The notes under the pieces are model-generated. The model was given only the letters and a program-made list of their open reading frames with translations. It was not told where the DNA came from and made no database searches. DNA of 6,445 nt from Myxococcales bacterium. GTDB taxonomy: Bacteria; Myxococcota_A; Bradymonadia; Bradymonadales; Bradymonadaceae. The DNA lies in assembly GCA_007120615.1 (NCBI GenBank), contig SKNI01000535.1, forward strand, positions 1 through 6,445. Reading direction: 5' to 3'. Each line of letters starts with the position of its first letter. Positions within the stretch are counted from its first letter, which is position 1. Position numbers and translations under genes: made by a program. Below are positions 3,319 through 6,445 of this stretch, piece by piece.

Positions 3319-5745
3319 CTAATGCTCGGCCATCGCTCTGAGAATTCGGCCCACGTCTTCTTTGACCGGCAAGAGACCGGACTGGGGCGGACCCACGCAG
3401 GAGGGACAGCCGGCCTCACAACGACAGCCGCCCAATAATTCTTCGGCCCGGGCCACAAATTCCTCATGCTCATCGAAGAGCCCTTCCCCAAAGCCCACCC
3501 CTCCCGGGTAGCGATCGTAGAGAAAGATATGGGGATCGTAGATGGCGGGGGCGATCTTGTGGGCGTCGGGATCGTTGGCCACGCCGTCGCTGTCGCGTAC
3601 CGTTAACCCGTCAAACCCCTCGCTCCACCACTGGTCGTGGTGCACCGAACCGATGCAGAGCTCCAGATCCCGGGGGTCGCACATCATCTTCAAGCTGGCC
3701 GCCGTCAACAATACCGAGCCCAGCCCCTGCACCAGCCGGGCCCAGCGGTCGGGGTCGGCATCAAAGTTTTTGTCGATATCGGCAAAATTGCTCGCTCGGA
3801 GATGGACCCAGTAGGCCATCGTATGAAGGTCGAGCTCCGGAAGATTGAGCTCCCCGTAGCCCACATTTTCGCCGGTGCCGAATTTGATCTTCTTATAGCC
3901 CACGAAATGCCGGGTGACCCGGACCTCCCCAAACCCTATCTCAGTGCGGGTTGGGGCTCGCTCCTTGAAGACGTCCAATTTATGGACCCCGGCGTAATGC
4001 ATGGCGGTGGTATAATAGCCGTCGTCGCTCTTTCGCACATAGGCCCGGCGCTCGTCGTAGTCGAGGCGCTCCACTCGAAAGGGCTCCCCGCTGATCTGGT
4101 AGACGGCGTTGGGATAAAGGGTCAGATGAGCGCTCTCAAAGTCGACCTCCGCCACCACATTGGGCTCTTTTGCGGTGGTGTCGATGACCACGAAATTCTC
4201 CTCCGCCAGACTCCTCAAACTTACCTGGGTCGCCGGATAGGTCCGGGTGATCCACTTCCAGCGATCTCCCCGGCGCTGCAAAACCTTCATATACTCCGCC
4301 AGAAACCCGAGGGCCTCCGAGGTCTGGGCCGCCGTCAGCGCTCCGTAGGCCTCCCCTTCGGTCCACTCTAGCTCATAACAGGCACACTTTAGGTGCTCTA
4401 CGGCGATCAATAAATTGGCCGGGTCGATCCGGGCCGCCTCCGGAGAGCGCCCCAGAAAATACTCCGGATTATTGATGATGAATTGATCGATGGGGCTATC
4501 CCCGGCCACCACCACCGCAAGACTTATCCCGCCGCCTCGGCCGGCCCGCCCAAGCTGCTGCCAGGTCGAGGCGATGGTCCCCGGATAGCCCGCCATAATA
4601 CAGACGTCGAGACTTCCGATGTCGATCCCGAGCTCCAGGGCGTTGGTCGAGATCACCCCCCGGAGCTGTCCTGTACGCAGGCCGTTTTCAATTGATCGTC
4701 GAAGTTTCGGCAGATACCCGCCCCGGTAGCTGGCCACCTTATCGGCCAGCCCGGAGTGGTTTCGATCCCTTTCAAAACGGCGCTTGAGCCGGTTGACCAG
4801 TACCTCCACGGACTGGCGACTTCTGGCAAATACGATCGTCCCACAATCTCGTTTGATCGACTCATGGGCCACCCCACAGGCCACCGACAGAGGACTCTTT
4901 CTTCGCATCTGCTCGGCGTTTACGATCGGGGGATTTACAAAACAGACGTAGCGCTCCGAGGAGGGAGCCCCGTTATTGTCGACCAGCTCAAAAGTCTGGC
5001 CCGTCAGCCCCCGGGCCAGCTCCTTCGGGTTGGCGATGGTGGCGCTGGTGGCCACAAAGGTGGGATCGGTCCCGTAATGACGACAGATCCGCTGCAGCCG
5101 CCACAATACATTGGCCACGTGACTCCCGAAGACCCCGCGGTAGGTGTGCAATTCATCGACCACGATATAGCGAAGCCCCCGGAAAAAGGCCGCCCACTTG
5201 TCGTGATGGGGCAACAGGGCGGCGTGAAGCATATCGGGATTGGTCACCACCAGGCGCCCGTGACGGCGCACCCGTCGGCGAACATCTGGCGGGGTATCGC
5301 CGTCGTAGACCTGAGCCTCCCAGGTCGTATCGGCCCCGGGCACCTCCCCGATGAGCTCGTTGAGTTCGGCGGTCTGATCCTGGCTCAACGCCTTGGTGGG
5401 AAAGAGATAAAGGGCGCTATGGCCGTCAAATAAGCTCTGCAGGACCGGCAGATTATAACAGAGGCTCTTGCCGCTGGCCGTGGGCGTGACCACCACCGAA
5501 TGGCGACCCTGAAGAGCGTGCTCCACGGCCTCTACCTGATGGGTGTAGAGCCTGGAGAATCCCCGTCGTTGAAGCATCTCCACCAGCCGCCCATCGAGCT
5601 CCGACGGCAGCTCGCCGTAGCGAGCCTGCCTGGGCGGGACATGCTCCATGGCGGTGAGATGCTTTCCGATTCCCCGGCCCGACTTCCAGGAGCTGATAAG
5701 AGCCCGCAACTCGCTCTGTCCCCGTCTGTCTGCGATCTCAGTCAT
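3319..5745 (-). CDS. mrfA: MrfA/YprA-type superfamily 2 DNA repair helicase with DUF1998 zinc domain
   Basis: An 808-residue helicase closely resembling B. subtilis MrfA (YprA, about 750 residues), a 3'-5' DNA helicase in repair of mitomycin C damage and related to eukaryotic Hrq1. Q-motif region LYTHQ (66-70); Walker A TPTASGKS (87-94); LFPTKAL motif Ia (114-120); motif Ib TNPDML (168-173); Walker B DELH (197-200); motif III SAT (234-236); STNALELGID (366-375); and motif VI QLGRAGRGG (397-405). The C-terminal domain (DUF1998/MZB, about 640-790) ends in CRCEAGCPSCV, four Cys at 774, 776, 780 and 783 in the C-x-C-x3-C-x2-C pattern of MrfA. All helicase motifs are intact. The ATG is only 2 nt after the mogA stop, with a poor binding site of its own, so translation is probably coupled. 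The usual partner exonuclease gene mrfB is not in the window. Confidence 0.95.
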   Translation of the reverse strand: MTEIADRRGQSELRALISSWKSGRGIGKHLTAMEHVPPRQARYGELPSELDGRLVEMLQRRGFSRLYTHQVEAVEHALQGRHSVVVTPTASGKSLCYNLPVLQSLFDGHSALYLFPTKALSQDQTAELNELIGEVPGADTTWEAQVYDGDTPPDVRRRVRRHGRLVVTNPDMLHAALLPHHDKWAAFFRGLRYIVVDELHTYRGVFGSHVANVLWRLQRICRHYGTDPTFVATSATIANPKELARGLTGQTFELVDNNGAPSSERYVCFVNPPIVNAEQMRRKSPLSVACGVAHESIKRDCGTIVFARSRQSVEVLVNRLKRRFERDRNHSGLADKVASYRGGYLPKLRRSIENGLRTGQLRGVISTNALELGIDIGSLDVCIMAGYPGTIASTWQQLGRAGRGGGISLAVVVAGDSPIDQFIINNPEYFLGRSPEAARIDPANLLIAVEHLKCACYELEWTEGEAYGALTAAQTSEALGFLAEYMKVLQRRGDRWKWITRTYPATQVSLRSLAEENFVVIDTTAKEPNVVAEVDFESAHLTLYPNAVYQISGEPFRVERLDYDERRAYVRKSDDGYYTTAMHYAGVHKLDVFKERAPTRTEIGFGEVRVTRHFVGYKKIKFGTGENVGYGELNLPELDLHTMAYWVHLRASNFADIDKNFDADPDRWARLVQGLGSVLLTAASLKMMCDPRDLELCIGSVHHDQWWSEGFDGLTVRDSDGVANDPDAHKIAPAIYDPHIFLYDRYPGGVGFGEGLFDEHEEFVARAEELLGGCRCEAGCPSCVGPPQSGLLPVKEDVGRILRAMAEH

Positions 5746-5747
5746 GG

Positions 5748-6287
5748 CTATTTCTTCTTAGGCCGAAAGGCCACCACTACGTCCGGGTCGGTGTCCACAA
5801 CGGGGCCCTCCATCAACTCGATGCAATAGGGAATGGAGGCAAATAACTCATCGAGGATCTCCGCTATCGACCGGGGGCTGCCTGGAAGATTGACCACCAG
5901 GGACTGTCCCCGCAGCGCCCCGACCTGACGAGATAAAATGGCGGTGGGCACATATTGAAGGCTGATCTGGCGCATTCGCTCCCCGAATCCCGGCATCTCT
6001 CGGTCGCAGACCGCAAGGGTCGCCTCCGGGGTCACATCCCGCCTGGCCGGGCCGGTCCCTCCGGTGGTCAACACCAGGTGGGCACTCGCCACATCGACCA
6101 ACTCGGTTATCGCCGCCCCGATCTCATCGAATTCATCGGCCACCAGCCGGCTCTCCACCTCAAAAGGCGTCACCAGCGCCCTTTTGAGCCAGGCCTCGAT
6201 GGCCGGCCCGCTTTTGTCCTCATATTCTCCGCGGCTGGCCCGGTCGCTCACCGTCACCACCCCGACCTTCAAGATCTCTTCGCTCAC
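5748..6287 (-). CDS. mogA: Molybdopterin adenylyltransferase MogA
   Basis: A 179-residue protein that closely follows E. coli MogA (195 residues). MogA adenylates molybdopterin with ATP, the step before MoeA inserts molybdate to make molybdenum cofactor, in the cytoplasm. Visible landmarks are TVSDRASRGEYEDKSG (12-27), TTGGTGPARRDVTPEAT (74-90), REMPGFGERMRQISL (96-110), PTAILSRQVG (114-123), LPGSPRSI (134-141) and PYCIELMEGP (153-162). Asp51 and Asp84 match the two catalytic Asp residues of E. coli MogA (49 and 82). About a dozen residues present in E. coli before FASVPYC are missing here, and the tail is short, ending in PKKK. The start is GTG, with AGGAG 5 nt upstream. It is followed after 2 nt by the helicase gene. 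No other molybdenum cofactor gene is in the window. Confidence 0.96.
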   Translation of the reverse strand: MSEEILKVGVVTVSDRASRGEYEDKSGPAIEAWLKRALVTPFEVESRLVADEFDEIGAAITELVDVASAHLVLTTGGTGPARRDVTPEATLAVCDREMPGFGERMRQISLQYVPTAILSRQVGALRGQSLVVNLPGSPRSIAEILDELFASIPYCIELMEGPVVDTDPDVVVAFRPKKK

Positions 6288-6302
6288 CTGCTCTCCTCTT
6301 TC

Positions 6303-6344
6303 TCAGCGTCAATTCATGTAATTCTGGCCCATCACAAACGCTGA
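6303..6344. repeat. 7-bp inverted repeat in the mogA leader
   Basis: TCAGCGT (6303-6309) and ACGCTGA (6338-6344) are perfect complementary arms 28 nt apart, between the preceding stop codon and the mogA ribosome binding site. No T run follows on the minus strand, so it is not a standard intrinsic terminator. In mogA mRNA the 3' arm would end a few bases before GAGGAG. It may be chance. Confidence 0.25.
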
Positions 6345-6346
6345 AC

Positions 6347-6375
6347 AGAATAGCAGATCATTTTGCAATTCCGAA
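6347..6375 (-). promoter_or_regulatory. Possible mogA promoter
   Basis: TATTCT (6347-6352), preceded by TGC as in an extended -10 element, lies 17 nt from a weak -35 box TTCGGA (6370-6375) inside the end of the upstream gene. Transcription would begin near 6340, about 50 nt before the GTG start. The -35 match is poor and read-through from the upstream gene is as likely. Confidence 0.22.
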
Positions 6376-6445
6376 AGCCGCCTTTAGCTCCTCGACGATC
6401 TTAAAATATTGATCCCGGGAGAATTTCTGATTGAGGATAAGAAAT
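6358..6445 (-). CDS. C-terminal end of an unidentified gene, cut by the window edge
   Basis: Reading from the right edge, the frame beginning at 6444 stays open for 28 codons and ends in TGA at 6358-6360. The tail reads ...NQKFSRDQYFKIVEELKAAFGIAK in part; the last 15 or so residues look like an amphipathic helix. The other frame I followed from the edge meets a stop within 15 codons. The stop lies 70 nt before the mogA start with no terminator between, so it may belong to the same transcript. Too little is present to name a family. Confidence 0.55.
   Translation of the reverse strand, partial: FLILNQKFSRDQYFKIVEELKAAFGIAK

Noticed and set aside
3637..4371. A 244-codon plus-strand frame opposite the helicase gene
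   Set aside because: It lies fully antisense to conserved helicase sequence and is explained by codon bias on the other strand; no family features.
6288..6357. Molybdenum cofactor riboswitch before mogA
   Set aside because: The gap is only 70 nt, too short for that riboswitch class, and holds just one 7-bp inverted repeat.

Overview
The window is a compact block of chromosomal housekeeping and stress genes, all reading on the minus strand. It suggests a Gram-negative bacterium with moderately high GC, perhaps of the deltaproteobacterial/myxobacterial type. The evidence for that is a MogA very close to the proteobacterial form, a DksA-type zinc-finger protein, an ArfB rescue factor, and a two-helix membrane protein with a winged-helix tail. 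The phylum is a low-confidence inference. I see no transposase, integrase, tRNA, rRNA, CRISPR array or phage gene.

Following transcription, from high to low coordinates: the right edge holds the last 28 codons of an unidentified gene (6358-6445). Next come mogA (5748-6287) and, only 2 nt later, an 808-residue MrfA/YprA-type DNA repair helicase (3319-5745), which ends at a probable intrinsic terminator (3262-3310). A second run follows: clpP (2559-3173), a small two-helix membrane protein (2267-2554), arfB (1798-2235), a DksA/TraR-family protein (1350-1742) and a membrane protein with a cytoplasmic winged-helix-like tail (790-1311). This run ends near a terminator-like hairpin at 698-735. A cold-shock protein gene (79-291) stands alone and is closed by a strong terminator at 1-41.

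Most of these genes deal with quality control or stress: DNA damage repair (MrfA-like), proteolysis (ClpP), rescue of stalled ribosomes (ArfB), transcriptional control of the DksA type, and cold shock. MogA, in molybdenum cofactor synthesis, is the metabolic exception. They do not form one recognisable pathway.

The only long non-coding stretch is 292-789. Its half nearer csp (about 310-481) contains a GNRA-capped hairpin, two crossing complementary pairs and a 22-bp imperfect palindrome, consistent with a structured csp leader but not proof of one. Read on the plus strand, the same hairpin is a textbook intrinsic terminator with no gene in front of it. I found no clear evidence of a wholly new multi-gene system. 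The best candidates for a second look are this leader region, the DksA-like protein with an altered coiled-coil tip, and the membrane-tethered winged-helix protein next to it.
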